Assembly (NCBI GenBank): GCA_003170295.1
Contig: PNAJ01000069.1
Coordinates: 59,998-98,076 of the forward strand
Direction of reading: 5' to 3'
Length of the DNA: 38,079 nucleotides
From: Bryobacterales bacterium
Lineage (GTDB): Bacteria > Acidobacteriota > Terriglobia > Bryobacterales > Bryobacteraceae
Below, in pieces: positions 12,631 to 21,518 of the stretch. How positions within the stretch are numbered: position 1 is the first letter of the stretch; each line of letters starts with the position of its first letter. Made by a program: the position numbers and the translations under genes. Under the pieces are notes generated by a model. The model was not told the origin of the DNA and searched no databases. It saw nothing but the letters and a program-made list of their open reading frames with translations.

Positions 12631-13769
12631 ACGTTGACTCCGAGCAGCGCCTGAATCCTTGGATTTACGACTTCGCCTTTATAGGAGATTAAGGTTTCGC
12701 GAGTAATTTCGTCACCTGTATCCAGGAGGGTATCGATGTTCAAATTTCCATCTTTTACGAGATGCTTCAAAAACGTCACGACGTTGCGCGCGTACATCTG
12801 GCTCGCGTGATACGGCACGGTCGCCGGAAGATTCGCGGGACCGAGAATGATCACGCCGCGCTCTGTGACGGACTCGCCAAGTTTCGTTAGCTCGCAGTTG
12901 CCACCGCGCTCAGCCGCGAGATCGACAATCACCGAGCCTGGCGTCATCCGATGCACCATATCACGCGAAATCAGGATGGGCGCGCGCTTACCGGGAACGG
13001 CGGCGGTGGTGATCACGACGTCCTGCTCACTCATAAAAGCCGCCATCTGCTCGCGCTGGAGACGAAGCGCGTCGTCGTCGAGGGCCTTGGCATAACCGCC
13101 TTCGCCCTCGGCTTTGGCGCTGCCGAGATTGATATTGACGAACTTGGCGCCGAGGCTTTCTATCTGTTCACGAACGGCGGCTCGCACATCGAAACCGCTT
13201 ACGACCGCGCCCAGACGACGCGCCGTTGCGATGGCCTGCAGTCCGGCGACTCCCGCACCGATCACCAGAACACGCGCCGGAGGAATCGTGCCCGCCGCGG
13301 TGGTCATCATCGGAAACAGGCGAGGCAAAGTATTGGCCGCGAGGATCACGGCTTTGTATCCGGCAATCGAAGCCATCGACGAGAGTGCGTCCATGCTCTG
13401 GGCGCGCGAGATGCGCGGCACCATTTCCATGGAGAACAGAGTCGCGCCCGCGGCTGCGAATTTCGCCGCGAGATCGGGATTCGACAAAGGATCGCAAAAA
13501 CCGATCGACGCGCGCCCGTTCAAACCGTCGGGGAGAGGCACGCGCACATGCAGCAGGATCGACGCATGCTCCCGCACTTCAGCCGCGGAGCCAATGTGCG
13601 CGCCTTTGGCGGCGTAGTCGGCGTCGGGAATTCCCGCTTCCGCGCCGGCGTCCCGCTCCACCCACACTTCCGCGCCGAGCTTCTTGAGAACGTCGAAGGC
13701 TTTCGGGGTCAGGGCAACGCGGCGCTCCTCCGGAAAAGTCTCTTTCAAAACGCCGACGATGAGTGCCAA
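12627..13769 (-). CDS. pntAA: NAD(P) transhydrogenase subunit alpha, soluble NAD-binding part
   Basis: This 380-residue protein belongs to the alanine dehydrogenase/PNT family. The N-terminal part has VLKETFPEERRVALTP and VWVERDAGAEAGIPD; the NAD-binding Rossmann motif is VLVIGAGVAGLQAIATARRLGA (about residues 168-189), followed by FDVRAAVREQIESLGAKFV. The start codon is TTG at 13769: no in-frame ATG lies nearby, and AGAAGGGG sits about ten bases upstream. It is the cytoplasmic domain I that carries NAD(H). The upstream korB stop is 44 bases away on the same strand, so transhydrogenase and 2-oxoacid oxidoreductase are probably one transcription unit. Confidence 0.94.
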   Translation of the reverse strand: MALIVGVLKETFPEERRVALTPKAFDVLKKLGAEVWVERDAGAEAGIPDADYAAKGAHIGSAAEVREHASILLHVRVPLPDGLNGRASIGFCDPLSNPDLAAKFAAAGATLFSMEMVPRISRAQSMDALSSMASIAGYKAVILAANTLPRLFPMMTTAAGTIPPARVLVIGAGVAGLQAIATARRLGAVVSGFDVRAAVREQIESLGAKFVNINLGSAKAEGEGGYAKALDDDALRLQREQMAAFMSEQDVVITTAAVPGKRAPILISRDMVHRMTPGSVIVDLAAERGGNCELTKLGESVTERGVIILGPANLPATVPYHASQMYARNVVTFLKHLVKDGNLNIDTLLDTGDEITRETLISYKGEVVNPRIQALLGVNV

Positions 13770-13813
13770 CTGACAGAACCCCTTCTAAACTAGACGTTTT
13801 CCGCTCTCACAAG

Positions 13814-14869
13814 TTACCGGTACTCTTCTTGCAACTTCGCTAACTCCGCAGCACCGGGGCATAACTTATCATACGGGACCTTCGACAGCGCCTGATCCGG
13901 CGAATTGCTCATCTCATGCAGATCGGGGACGCTTTCGTCGAGATAGAGGAGTCCGGTAACCACTTCGCCCTGCCCTTGATGCTCCTGCAGATACGACGTG
14001 ACGCGCTGCCGATTGGTAGGATCGTAATCCTTCGGCACTCCCGTGAATCGCACCACACTGCCGTCGTGCATGGTCACCGTGGTGGTTCCGCTCTGACCGA
14101 TGGTTGCCAGAATCTCCGTGGCCGGCGGAACAAAATCGCTCTCTGTAACTCTTCGAGTGTGCTTGCGGGTGTGCAGATAGCTCTTGGTTGACCCCACATG
14201 ATCGTTAAAGGTCACGCACGGAGAAATCACGTCGACCAGCGCGAAGCCGCGATGGGCCAATCCGGCTTTCAGGATCGGCACCAGTTGTTCCTTATCGCCC
14301 GAAAAACTGCGCGCGATAAACGTCGCTCCGAGGCTAAGCCCCAATGCCACCGGATCGATGGGAGCCATGCGGTTCGGCTCGCCGCGCTTACTCTTTGAAC
14401 CCACGTCGGCGGACGCGGAGAACTGACCTTTGGTCAGACCGTACACGCCGTTATTTTCGATGATGTACAGCATTTTCACATTGCGCCGGATGGCGTGGCA
14501 CATGTGGCCGAGGCCGATGGAAAGCGAATCTCCGTCGCCCGAAATGCCGATATAAGTCAGTTCGCGATTCGCCGCGTTTGCGCCCGTCGCGATGGCGGCC
14601 ATGCGCCCGTGCGCGGAGTTAAATCCGTGCGCGCCGCTCACAAAATAGGTCGGCGTTTTCGACGAGCAGCCGATGCCGCTCATTTTCGCGAGCATGTGCG
14701 GAGGCGTCGCAAGCTCCCACAGCGCGCGGACGATCGCCGCAGTGACGGAATCGTGTCCACAGCCCGCGCACAGGGTCGACATGGCGCCCTCGTAGTCGCG
14801 CATGGTCAGACCAAGAACGTTTTTCTGCAGGCTCGGATGTATGGCGACAGGTTTAGCGATCGATGGCAT
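13814..14869 (-). CDS. korB: 2-oxoacid:ferredoxin oxidoreductase, beta subunit (2-oxoglutarate type likely)
   Basis: This 351-residue thiamine-diphosphate subunit contains CAGCGHDSVTAAIVRAL near the N-terminus (about residues 34-50), KMSGIGCSSKTPTYF, and the TPP/Mg motif GISGDGDSLSIGLGH followed by NNGVYGLTKGQFSAS. Conserved cysteines in CAGCG and GIGCSS are those that bind the [4Fe-4S] cluster in this family. The enzyme interconverts a 2-oxoacid plus CoA with an acyl-CoA, CO2 and low-potential electrons in the cytoplasm. Its ATG at 14869 lies 17 bases inside the 3' end of korA. The combination with a gamma-alpha fused subunit and YPITPST points to 2-oxoglutarate; pyruvate or branched-chain substrates are alternatives. 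Confidence 0.92.
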   Translation of the reverse strand: MPSIAKPVAIHPSLQKNVLGLTMRDYEGAMSTLCAGCGHDSVTAAIVRALWELATPPHMLAKMSGIGCSSKTPTYFVSGAHGFNSAHGRMAAIATGANAANRELTYIGISGDGDSLSIGLGHMCHAIRRNVKMLYIIENNGVYGLTKGQFSASADVGSKSKRGEPNRMAPIDPVALGLSLGATFIARSFSGDKEQLVPILKAGLAHRGFALVDVISPCVTFNDHVGSTKSYLHTRKHTRRVTESDFVPPATEILATIGQSGTTTVTMHDGSVVRFTGVPKDYDPTNRQRVTSYLQEHQGQGEVVTGLLYLDESVPDLHEMSNSPDQALSKVPYDKLCPGAAELAKLQEEYR

Positions 14870-16679
14870 GCGTCAGCTCTCCCACTTGTTCCAGAATTCC
14901 GTCGGTCACATTTTTCGCGCTCAAAGGGAAGCCGCCGAATGCAAGTATGCTGCGGAGCTTGCTCTTAGCGACGTCCGTTTCGAGCACCAGCAGCGAGCGA
15001 AGCTGCGCGTCGCGATTCTGCTCGACGATGAAATTGACGTCGTGCTCATTCAAAAAGGCCTCGACGTCTTCACTGAACGGAAAGCCGCGAATGCGCATGA
15101 AATCCGCTTCGATACCGCGTTGCGGAAGCAGATCGATCGCCTCGCGCACGGCCGGATCGCAGCCGCCGAGGGTCACGATGCCGATGCGGGCGCGGTCGCG
15201 TTTCTGAATCACGGGAGCGGGAACGAATTTCGCGGCGGCCTTGTGCTTCCGCAGCAGACGCTCGACGACGTCCTGATACTCATCTGGCGATTCCGTATAC
15301 GCACCGAGCCTGTTATGCCCGGAACCGCGGGTGAAAAACGCACCGTTGGAATGCACTCCGGGTAGAGTGCGCGAGGCGATGTGATTTTCATCCTCGTTGG
15401 TATAACGGAGGAACTTCGAAAGCTTTTCAAGCTGCCCCAAATCGAGCACACGCCCGCGGTCCGGCTGGTACGCGTCATCCCATGTCAGGCGCGGCACTAC
15501 CCAATCGTTCATTCCGATATCGAGATCGGACAACATGAACACGGGCGTCTGAAAGCGCTCCGCCAGATCGAACGACTTCACTGCGAATTCGAAACATTCC
15601 GCGGGATTCGACGGGAACAGCAAAATGTGTTTCGTATCGCCGTGCGAGGCGTACGCGCACGCCATAATATCGCCTTGCTGCGTTCGCGTGGGCATCCCGG
15701 TCGATGGCCCTACGCGCTGAATATCCATCACGACCGCCGGAATCTCCGCATAATACGCGAGGCCGAGCAGCTCGCCCATCAGCGAAATTCCAGGGCCCGA
15801 AGTCGAGGTGAACGATCGCGCACCGGTCCAGGCAGCGCCGATCACCATGCCGATGGCCGAAAGCTCGTCCTCAGCCTGAATGATCAGGCAGTTGTTCTTC
15901 CCGGTCTCCGGATCGCGCCGGTACTGATCGCAAAATCCGCGGAACGCATCCATAACCGAGGTTGACGGAGTAATGGGATACCACGCCGCAACGGTCGCGC
16001 CCGCGTACACGCAGCCCAGTGCGGTCGCCGTATTTCCATCGATTAGAATCTTGTCGGATGTCGTGTCCATCTTTTCAAGAAAAAACGGAAGGGGACACTG
16101 GAAATGTTTTTTGGCGTAATCGTAGCCCAGGCTCAGCGCGCGAAGATTCGATTCCCGCAACGCTTTCTTGCTCGAATATTTTTCATCGAGCAACTGCCGA
16201 ACGATCTCCATGTCCACGTCGAGCGCAGCGATCATGGCACCCGCGTACGCGATATTCTTCATTAGAATACGCTCGCGCGGTTCCTTGAAATGATCGTTGC
16301 AAAGCTCGGCCAGCGGCACGCCCAGATAGGTCACGTCGTCGCGGATGAGGCTCTTATCGAGCGGCCAGGACGAATCGTACAGAATGTAGCCGCCCTCGCG
16401 AACCTCGCGAACATCGCGCGCATAAGTCTGCGAGTTCATCGCCACTATCAGGTCGTAATCGAGCGCCCGCGCGGTGTGACCATCCTTATTGACACGGATT
16501 TCATACCACGTGGGCAGGCCTTGAATGTTTGACGGGAAGAGATTTTTCCCCGACACCGGAATGCCCATCCGAAAAATCGCCTGCATTAACAATCCGTTCG
16601 CGCTCGCGGAGCCGGTCCCGTTGACGTTCGCGAGCTTGACCGCGAAATCGTTTACGCGGGTACGTAGGAGCTGGTGCAC
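14853..16679 (-). CDS. korA: 2-oxoacid:ferredoxin oxidoreductase, fused gamma-alpha subunit
   Basis: The GTG at 16679, preceded by GGAGGGCAGAGGC, is preferred because it leads straight into the conserved gamma-domain start (VKLANVNGTGSASANG). It gives 608 residues. An open frame runs further upstream inside the preceding gene but is not protein-like. The gamma domain covers about residues 10-190 (CoA binding); the alpha domain begins near residue 210 with GNTATALGCVYAGA, then YPITPSTSVMD, AEDELSAIGMVIGAAWTGARSFTSTSGPG and IQRVGPSTGMPTRTQQGD, which are hallmarks of KorA-type subunits. It overlaps the flavoprotein gene upstream by 28 bases and korB downstream by 17, so stoichiometric co-expression is likely. 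No separate ferredoxin gene is present; the upstream flavoprotein carries one. Confidence 0.92.
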   Translation of the reverse strand: MHQLLRTRVNDFAVKLANVNGTGSASANGLLMQAIFRMGIPVSGKNLFPSNIQGLPTWYEIRVNKDGHTARALDYDLIVAMNSQTYARDVREVREGGYILYDSSWPLDKSLIRDDVTYLGVPLAELCNDHFKEPRERILMKNIAYAGAMIAALDVDMEIVRQLLDEKYSSKKALRESNLRALSLGYDYAKKHFQCPLPFFLEKMDTTSDKILIDGNTATALGCVYAGATVAAWYPITPSTSVMDAFRGFCDQYRRDPETGKNNCLIIQAEDELSAIGMVIGAAWTGARSFTSTSGPGISLMGELLGLAYYAEIPAVVMDIQRVGPSTGMPTRTQQGDIMACAYASHGDTKHILLFPSNPAECFEFAVKSFDLAERFQTPVFMLSDLDIGMNDWVVPRLTWDDAYQPDRGRVLDLGQLEKLSKFLRYTNEDENHIASRTLPGVHSNGAFFTRGSGHNRLGAYTESPDEYQDVVERLLRKHKAAAKFVPAPVIQKRDRARIGIVTLGGCDPAVREAIDLLPQRGIEADFMRIRGFPFSEDVEAFLNEHDVNFIVEQNRDAQLRSLLVLETDVAKSKLRSILAFGGFPLSAKNVTDGILEQVGELTHAIDR

Positions 16680-18454
16680 GCCTCTGCCCTCCCCGCATAT
16701 GGAATTTCGAGTTCGAATTTTTGCATGTCCCACGCCGCTGTGGGGCAGCGCTCCGCGCAGAGACCGCAGTGCACGCACAGGTCTTCATCCTTGATCATGA
16801 GCCGCGAAGTTTGCGGAAGTGGTGCGGACGCGAAAATCGCTTGAGTGAGATTGAAAGCCGGAGCCGAGAGCCGCGTGCGCAGATCTTCTTCACTGCCGTC
16901 GCGTGTGATGGTCAAACACTGGAGCGGACAAATATCGATGCACGCATCGCATTCGATGCAGCGCACCGCGGTGAACTCAGTCTGCACATCGCAGTTCAAA
17001 CAACGCTGTACTTCGCGCGCCGTCTGCTCCGGATCGAACCCCAGCTCGACCTCAATATCAAGCTGCCGGAAGCGACGGGCCAGATCGACATGCGACATCT
17101 TCTGCCGCGACGCAGGATTGTAGTCGTTGTGATAACTCCACTCGCTCAGCCCCATTTTCTGGCTGATGAGATTCATCCCGCCGGCGGGACGCTCCGTAAC
17201 CGGCGCGTCCTGGCAGTAATTGTCGATCGAGATCGCGGCCTGATGCCCGTGCTCGACAGCCCAGATAATGTTCTTCGGCCCGAACGCCGCGTCGCCGCCG
17301 AAAAACACGCCCGGCAGGGTCGACATCATCGTGATCTCATCCACTACCGGCTGATCCCATTTGTCGAACTGCGCGCCGAGATCGCGCTCGAACCAGGGAA
17401 ACGCGTTTTCCTGGCCGATGGCGAGAATCACGTCGTCGGCCGGCAGAAATACGGTGTCGATCACGCGCGAGTTCTTCGCCTTCGCATCCCACTCCAGACG
17501 CTCGAACTCCATGCCCGTCAGCTTCCCGTTCTCAATCACGAAACGCTTCGGCGCATGATTAATGACGATCTCGACGTCTTCTTCCTCGGCGTCGTCCAGT
17601 TCCCACGGCGATGCCTTGAAGTATGCTCGCGGACGCCGCGCCATCACCTTCACAGACTTCGCACCCATCCGCTTCGACGAACGGCAGCAATCCATCGCCG
17701 TATTTCCGACGCCGATGATTAGCACGCGCTCGCCCACCGAATCGATATGTCCGAAGGAAATCGATTCGAGCCAATCGATGCCGATATGGATGCGTGGCCC
17801 ATTGAGCAAGGCGTCATGCCGGCCCGGAATCTCAAGCTCCTTACCGCGCGGCGCGCCGCTGCCGATAAAAATCGCGTCGAATTTCTCAGCCAGCAGAGCC
17901 TTCATGCTCTTGACCGGAGTGTTGTAGCGAATATCGACGCCCATATTAAGGATGGTGGCCGTCTCTTCGTCGAGCACCTTCGCGGGCAATCGAAACGCGG
18001 GGATATTCGTGCGCATCAAGCCGCCCGGCTTCTCGTTCTGTTCGAAAATCACAACCTCATACCCGTGGGGCATCAAATCATTCGCCACCGTCAGCGAAGC
18101 CGGCCCCGCGCCGACGATCCCGATCCGCTTGCCATTTTTCTTGGTGGGAATAGGCGGCAGCAGGTCCGCGATCTCTCCGCGATGGTCCGCCGCCACGCGT
18201 TTCAGCCGGCAGATCGCGACGGGCTTGCCGTCCAGACGTCCGCGACGGCAGGCTGGCTCGCAGGGACGATCGCAGGTGCGGCCTAGAATCGCGGGAAACA
18301 CGTTCGATTCGCGATTGAGCATGTAGGCGTCGGTGAACCGCCCCTGCGCGATCAGACGGATGTATTCAGGGACATTGGTATGGGCCGGGCACGCCCACTG
18401 GCAATCTACAACTTTATGGTAATAGGACGGATCTTCTGTATTCGTGCGATTCAA
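16652..18454 (-). CDS. GltD-like NAD(P)H flavoprotein with C-terminal 2x[4Fe-4S] ferredoxin domain, probable electron-transfer subunit of the KorAB complex
   Basis: This 600-residue protein has three modules. Residues 1-95 carry the Fe-S domain of glutamate-synthase small subunits, with Cys18, Cys22, Cys61, Cys65 and Cys69. The middle has a FAD motif (GIVGAGPASLTVANDL, about 112-127) and a nucleotide motif (VLIIGVGNTAMDCC) followed by ARRP, typical of NADPH-binding GltD/NfnB proteins. The C-terminal ferredoxin has CIECDACIDICP at 499 and CVHCGLCAERCP at 560. The TTG start at 18454 is backed by GAGGAAG seven bases upstream. No glutamate synthase large subunit is present; instead korA overlaps its 3' end. 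This suggests electrons from 2-oxoacid oxidation pass through the ferredoxin domain to FAD and NAD(P)+, or the reverse. Domains are seen; the role is inferred. Confidence 0.9.
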   Translation of the reverse strand: MNRTNTEDPSYYHKVVDCQWACPAHTNVPEYIRLIAQGRFTDAYMLNRESNVFPAILGRTCDRPCEPACRRGRLDGKPVAICRLKRVAADHRGEIADLLPPIPTKKNGKRIGIVGAGPASLTVANDLMPHGYEVVIFEQNEKPGGLMRTNIPAFRLPAKVLDEETATILNMGVDIRYNTPVKSMKALLAEKFDAIFIGSGAPRGKELEIPGRHDALLNGPRIHIGIDWLESISFGHIDSVGERVLIIGVGNTAMDCCRSSKRMGAKSVKVMARRPRAYFKASPWELDDAEEEDVEIVINHAPKRFVIENGKLTGMEFERLEWDAKAKNSRVIDTVFLPADDVILAIGQENAFPWFERDLGAQFDKWDQPVVDEITMMSTLPGVFFGGDAAFGPKNIIWAVEHGHQAAISIDNYCQDAPVTERPAGGMNLISQKMGLSEWSYHNDYNPASRQKMSHVDLARRFRQLDIEVELGFDPEQTAREVQRCLNCDVQTEFTAVRCIECDACIDICPLQCLTITRDGSEEDLRTRLSAPAFNLTQAIFASAPLPQTSRLMIKDEDLCVHCGLCAERCPTAAWDMQKFELEIPYAGRAEACTSSYVPA

Positions 18455-18520
18455 AAGAGTGCTTCCTCAGTGTGAGCCGGCATGGGCAGTACGTACCGAC
18501 TTCATTGTAGCGACAATGTA

Positions 18521-19921
18521 ATGATGCTTGCTCGCGACTGCTTCGAAGCACAGCGATCCGCGTCCCGGCGCAACGCTCCTTCCTATCGCGACCGCATCGC
18601 CGCGCTCCGGTCGCTGGAACGGGTCCTTCTCGATCATAAGGACAATATCGTCAGCGCGATCTCGGAAGATTATAGCGGCCGCGCGACCGAGGAGACGCTG
18701 GCGCTCGAACTGGTCCCTACCCTTGGCGAGATTCGCGACGCATGCAGGCACCTCAAGAGTTGGATGGAGCCTCGCTCCGTCCCGGTCGGCTGGCAGTTCT
18801 GGCCCGCGAGCGCTCGTATCGAGATGCAGCCGAAAGGCGTCGTGGGGATTCTGGGCGCGTGGAACTATCCGCTGTTTCTGACAATTGGACCGGCCATCGG
18901 CGCGATCGCCGCCGGCAACCACGTCATCATAAAGCCGTCCGAGGTCGCGCCCCGTACAGCCGCGCTCCTTGCGCAAATCATCGAAAAGACATTTCCCTCC
19001 GACTATGTTGCGGTGATTAACGGCGGTACCAGCGTCGCCGAGGATTTCTCCAGCCTGCCGTTCGATCACCTGCTTTACACCGGCTCCGCGCGCGTCGGAA
19101 AACTCGTCATGAAGGCCGCTGCTGAGAATTTGACTCCGGTGACGCTGGAATTGGGCGGCAAGAGTCCAGCGCTGGTGCATCCCGATTATCCTCTTCGTAC
19201 GGCAGCCGAGCGAATCCTCACCGGCAAGCTTTATAACGCCGGACAAACCTGCGTCGCGCCAGACTATCTGCTGATTCCGCGTATCCGTCAGGAAGAATTT
19301 CTTCGCATAGCGCCCCAGATCGTCGCGCGGATGTACCCGCAGCTGCAAGAAAATCCCGATTACACGCGTATCATCGACGCGGCGCATTATCGAACCCTGG
19401 CACATCTTCTCAACGACGCCCGGCAAAAGGGCGCGCAAGCGATCCAGATAAACCCCGCGAAGGAAACGTGCGATGAGAACAATCGGGTCTTCCCTCCGAC
19501 GCTTCTTCTCGATGTAACCGACGACATGAACGTAATGCGGGACGAGATTTTCGGTCCGATCCTGCCCGTCGTGCCTTATCAAACGCTCAACGACGCGATC
19601 GACTACATCAACGCGCGTCCCCATCCTCTCGCGCTCTATTATTTCGATTCGAACAGCTCCCGCGTGAACAACGTGCTCGCGCGAACCACTGCCGGAGGCG
19701 TTACCGTGAACGACTGCATCTTTCACGTGGGCCAGACCAGGCTCCCTTTCGGAGGCATCGGCCCCAGCGGCATGGGCCACTATCACGGCGTCCACGGCTT
19801 CGAAACATTTTCGAAAAAGAAAGGCGTATTTCTAGAAGGCCGCTGGACGCCTCTCAGCCTGCTGCGCCCTCCCTATGGCGGGATCGCGCGCAGGATCCTG
19901 AGTTTCCTCGTGCGAGGTTAA
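18521..19921 (+). CDS. NAD(P)-dependent aldehyde dehydrogenase (coniferyl-aldehyde-dehydrogenase-like)
   Basis: The protein is 466 residues from the ATG at 18521 (467 codons including stop); further ATGs at 18482 and 18524 are alternatives and no good ribosome-binding site decides among them. The start near MLARDCFEAQR matches the usual beginning of this family. The cofactor loop GILGAWNYPLFLTIGP, the TGSARVGK motif, the general-base glutamate in LELGGKSP and the catalytic Cys in YNAGQTCVAPDY are all present, as is the C-terminal RLPFGGIGPSGMGHYHG. The combination CVAPDY and the short ALDH3-type length point to the class 3/coniferyl aldehyde dehydrogenase group, acting on aromatic or long-chain aldehydes. 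It is divergent from the redox unit with at most 66 bases between starts, so promoters are shared or overlapping. Confidence 0.92.
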   Translation: MMLARDCFEAQRSASRRNAPSYRDRIAALRSLERVLLDHKDNIVSAISEDYSGRATEETLALELVPTLGEIRDACRHLKSWMEPRSVPVGWQFWPASARIEMQPKGVVGILGAWNYPLFLTIGPAIGAIAAGNHVIIKPSEVAPRTAALLAQIIEKTFPSDYVAVINGGTSVAEDFSSLPFDHLLYTGSARVGKLVMKAAAENLTPVTLELGGKSPALVHPDYPLRTAAERILTGKLYNAGQTCVAPDYLLIPRIRQEEFLRIAPQIVARMYPQLQENPDYTRIIDAAHYRTLAHLLNDARQKGAQAIQINPAKETCDENNRVFPPTLLLDVTDDMNVMRDEIFGPILPVVPYQTLNDAIDYINARPHPLALYYFDSNSSRVNNVLARTTAGGVTVNDCIFHVGQTRLPFGGIGPSGMGHYHGVHGFETFSKKKGVFLEGRWTPLSLLRPPYGGIARRILSFLVRG

Positions 19922-19924
19922 GAA

Positions 19925-20506
19925 TTACTTCTTGCAGGGTGGCGCAGGAACCCGCGCCTGAGGGATCGGCACAGCCAAATCCGACGGCTTCGTGGCGATG
20001 CCGGGATCGAAAGTGTCCGCGTGCGCTTCGATCAGTGGCACGGAGCAGACTCCTCCCGTCGAAGGGGAACCCATGATCGTCAGCGCCTTCCTTGTGAGAT
20101 CGAGCTTCACCGCGCGCGGATCGAGAGTCGCGGGCCGCAGCGGCGCGGGCAGTTGCAGGAACGGTCCTTCCAGCGTCCGGGCTTCCATCAACAATCCGGG
20201 TTGCGATTCGCAAGTTGGCGCCGGAACGTTCGCATGAGGGATCGCCACCGCCGAATTCCCGAGCGTAGCGGCAATGCCGGGGTCGTTCACGCCCACGTGC
20301 GCTTCCGTCAGTTGCACCGAGCAGACGCCCGTGTTCGCAAGTTGGTGCTTATGGGAATCCTGCAAGTTCTGAACGACTCCCCACACACTCGGTGTAGCGG
20401 CCTTCTGGGGAAACACCAGTTGCGGGTCAATGGAGAAGGTTTCCTGCGCTCGCAACACACCCGCGAACGCCAGGCAAAGGATCGAGGCAAGGATCAGTCT
20501 TTTCAT
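19925..20506 (-). CDS. Secreted protein with an internal tandem duplication, unknown function
   Basis: From the ATG at 20506 the product is 193 residues with a clear signal peptide (MKRLILASILCLAFAGVLRAQ). GGGGG lies six bases upstream. Two copies of a roughly 42-residue unit are present, at about residues 60-101 and 152-193. Each has GVCSV, then EAH, DPGIA, a hydrophobic strand ending IP, and VPAP followed by one or two residues and C. The two cysteines per unit could form one disulfide each. A Leu/Pro/Arg-rich connector of about 50 residues joins them. The protein ends directly with the second unit. I do not recognise the family. It is convergent with the aldehyde dehydrogenase with a 3-base gap. 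Confidence 0.75.
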   Translation of the reverse strand: MKRLILASILCLAFAGVLRAQETFSIDPQLVFPQKAATPSVWGVVQNLQDSHKHQLANTGVCSVQLTEAHVGVNDPGIAATLGNSAVAIPHANVPAPTCESQPGLLMEARTLEGPFLQLPAPLRPATLDPRAVKLDLTRKALTIMGSPSTGGVCSVPLIEAHADTFDPGIATKPSDLAVPIPQARVPAPPCKK

Positions 20507-20594
20507 GAGCGACCCCCTTGCTCGCAATTCTACTTCATTTTGAGCAAAGCGGAAGGGCAGCAGCCGGCTGCGATGAATCCTCGCACGCGACCTC

Positions 20595-21398
20595 TTAATC
20601 GGAAGCGGGAGGATTCCTGTGAAACAGCTTGTGCTTGATGTCGGGCCAGAATTCTTTGAGGACTTGAGAAAGCGCGTCGGTGCCGCACTGCGTCAGCAAC
20701 TTCGTCGTATTGTCGCTCCAATTGCGGTCATCCGGGTGATAAGCATTTGAAATCGCGACGCCAGTCGCATTGCCCAACCACTCCGAATAGTTAAACCGCG
20801 TCCCGCCAGAATCGGTTCGCGTGACAAATACGCGCGACGCCGCGTACCACGTCCGGTACTTCGTGCTGCCGCGTGAGGGACCGATGCGGCGATAGCGAGG
20901 ATCTTCATGCAACAGCGCCGGGAAGAAACCCTCGCTCATCATGTTCCCGATGGCCTGATCGGCATAGTTCGTCACCAGCCGATGCGCGTAACCCTTCGTT
21001 CCCTGCCCGAACGACTCATCCGAGTCCGTCAACTGACTGATGCCCGCGAATGCTCCCGCCAGCAGCACCAACGGATAATCGAACGAATCCTTGCTCGCGA
21101 TGATCATCTTCTGCTTCATCGTGATGGGCGTATAGACGCCGGTCTCGTTCACGGTCCGGTAATTCGGCAGCACGCCTAACACGCGCTTGTCGGGCGGTGC
21201 ATCGGTATCGGCCTTGGCATGCTCCACCTTCGCCGTATCGGCGTCAGAGGCCCCTGCGGATGGCTTGCTCGATGCAACCGCTCCGTCGGCGGGCGGTGGA
21301 ACGGACTGCTGCGCCGCATCCTGAGCGAATCCTCGCAAGGCCAGCAGCACCATCGGCAAAATAAGCGACATCCGATAATGTCCGGAAAATATGATCAT
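20595..21398 (-). CDS. Secreted acidobacterial conserved-type protein, unknown function
   Basis: This 267-residue protein starts with MIIFSGHYRMSLILPMVLLALRGFAQ; the ATG at 21371 (MSLIL) is an alternative start giving a tighter signal peptide. A low-complexity Ala/Pro/Asp/Lys region (about residues 27-70) precedes a conserved-looking domain that opens KRVLGVLPNYRTVN and continues with a hydrophobic segment (YPLVLLAGAFAGISQ), YAHRLVTNYADQAIGNM, PALLHEDPRYRRIG and SEWLGNATGVAISNAYHPDDRNW. The style is that of a common acidobacterial secreted or outer-membrane-associated family; I have no function for it. It lies alone, 88 bases beyond the start of the duplicated-unit gene and divergent from the Gfo/Idh/MocA gene. 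Confidence 0.75.
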   Translation of the reverse strand: MIIFSGHYRMSLILPMVLLALRGFAQDAAQQSVPPPADGAVASSKPSAGASDADTAKVEHAKADTDAPPDKRVLGVLPNYRTVNETGVYTPITMKQKMIIASKDSFDYPLVLLAGAFAGISQLTDSDESFGQGTKGYAHRLVTNYADQAIGNMMSEGFFPALLHEDPRYRRIGPSRGSTKYRTWYAASRVFVTRTDSGGTRFNYSEWLGNATGVAISNAYHPDDRNWSDNTTKLLTQCGTDALSQVLKEFWPDIKHKLFHRNPPASD

Positions 21399-21518
21399 GA
21401 CTTACTTTCTAGAGGATAACGTAACAAACACTCTGACCCGTCTCATTTTCTGATGCTCCCACCCCCCGGATGGTTTCTAAATACACGCGCGGTGTATCAT
21501 TTTAGCGGAGCAATTGCT

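Noticed and set aside
18467..19795. A 442-codon minus-strand frame opposite the aldehyde dehydrogenase
   Set aside because: The plus-strand gene has all catalytic motifs. The antisense frame shows only Arg/His/Asp-rich low-information sequence.
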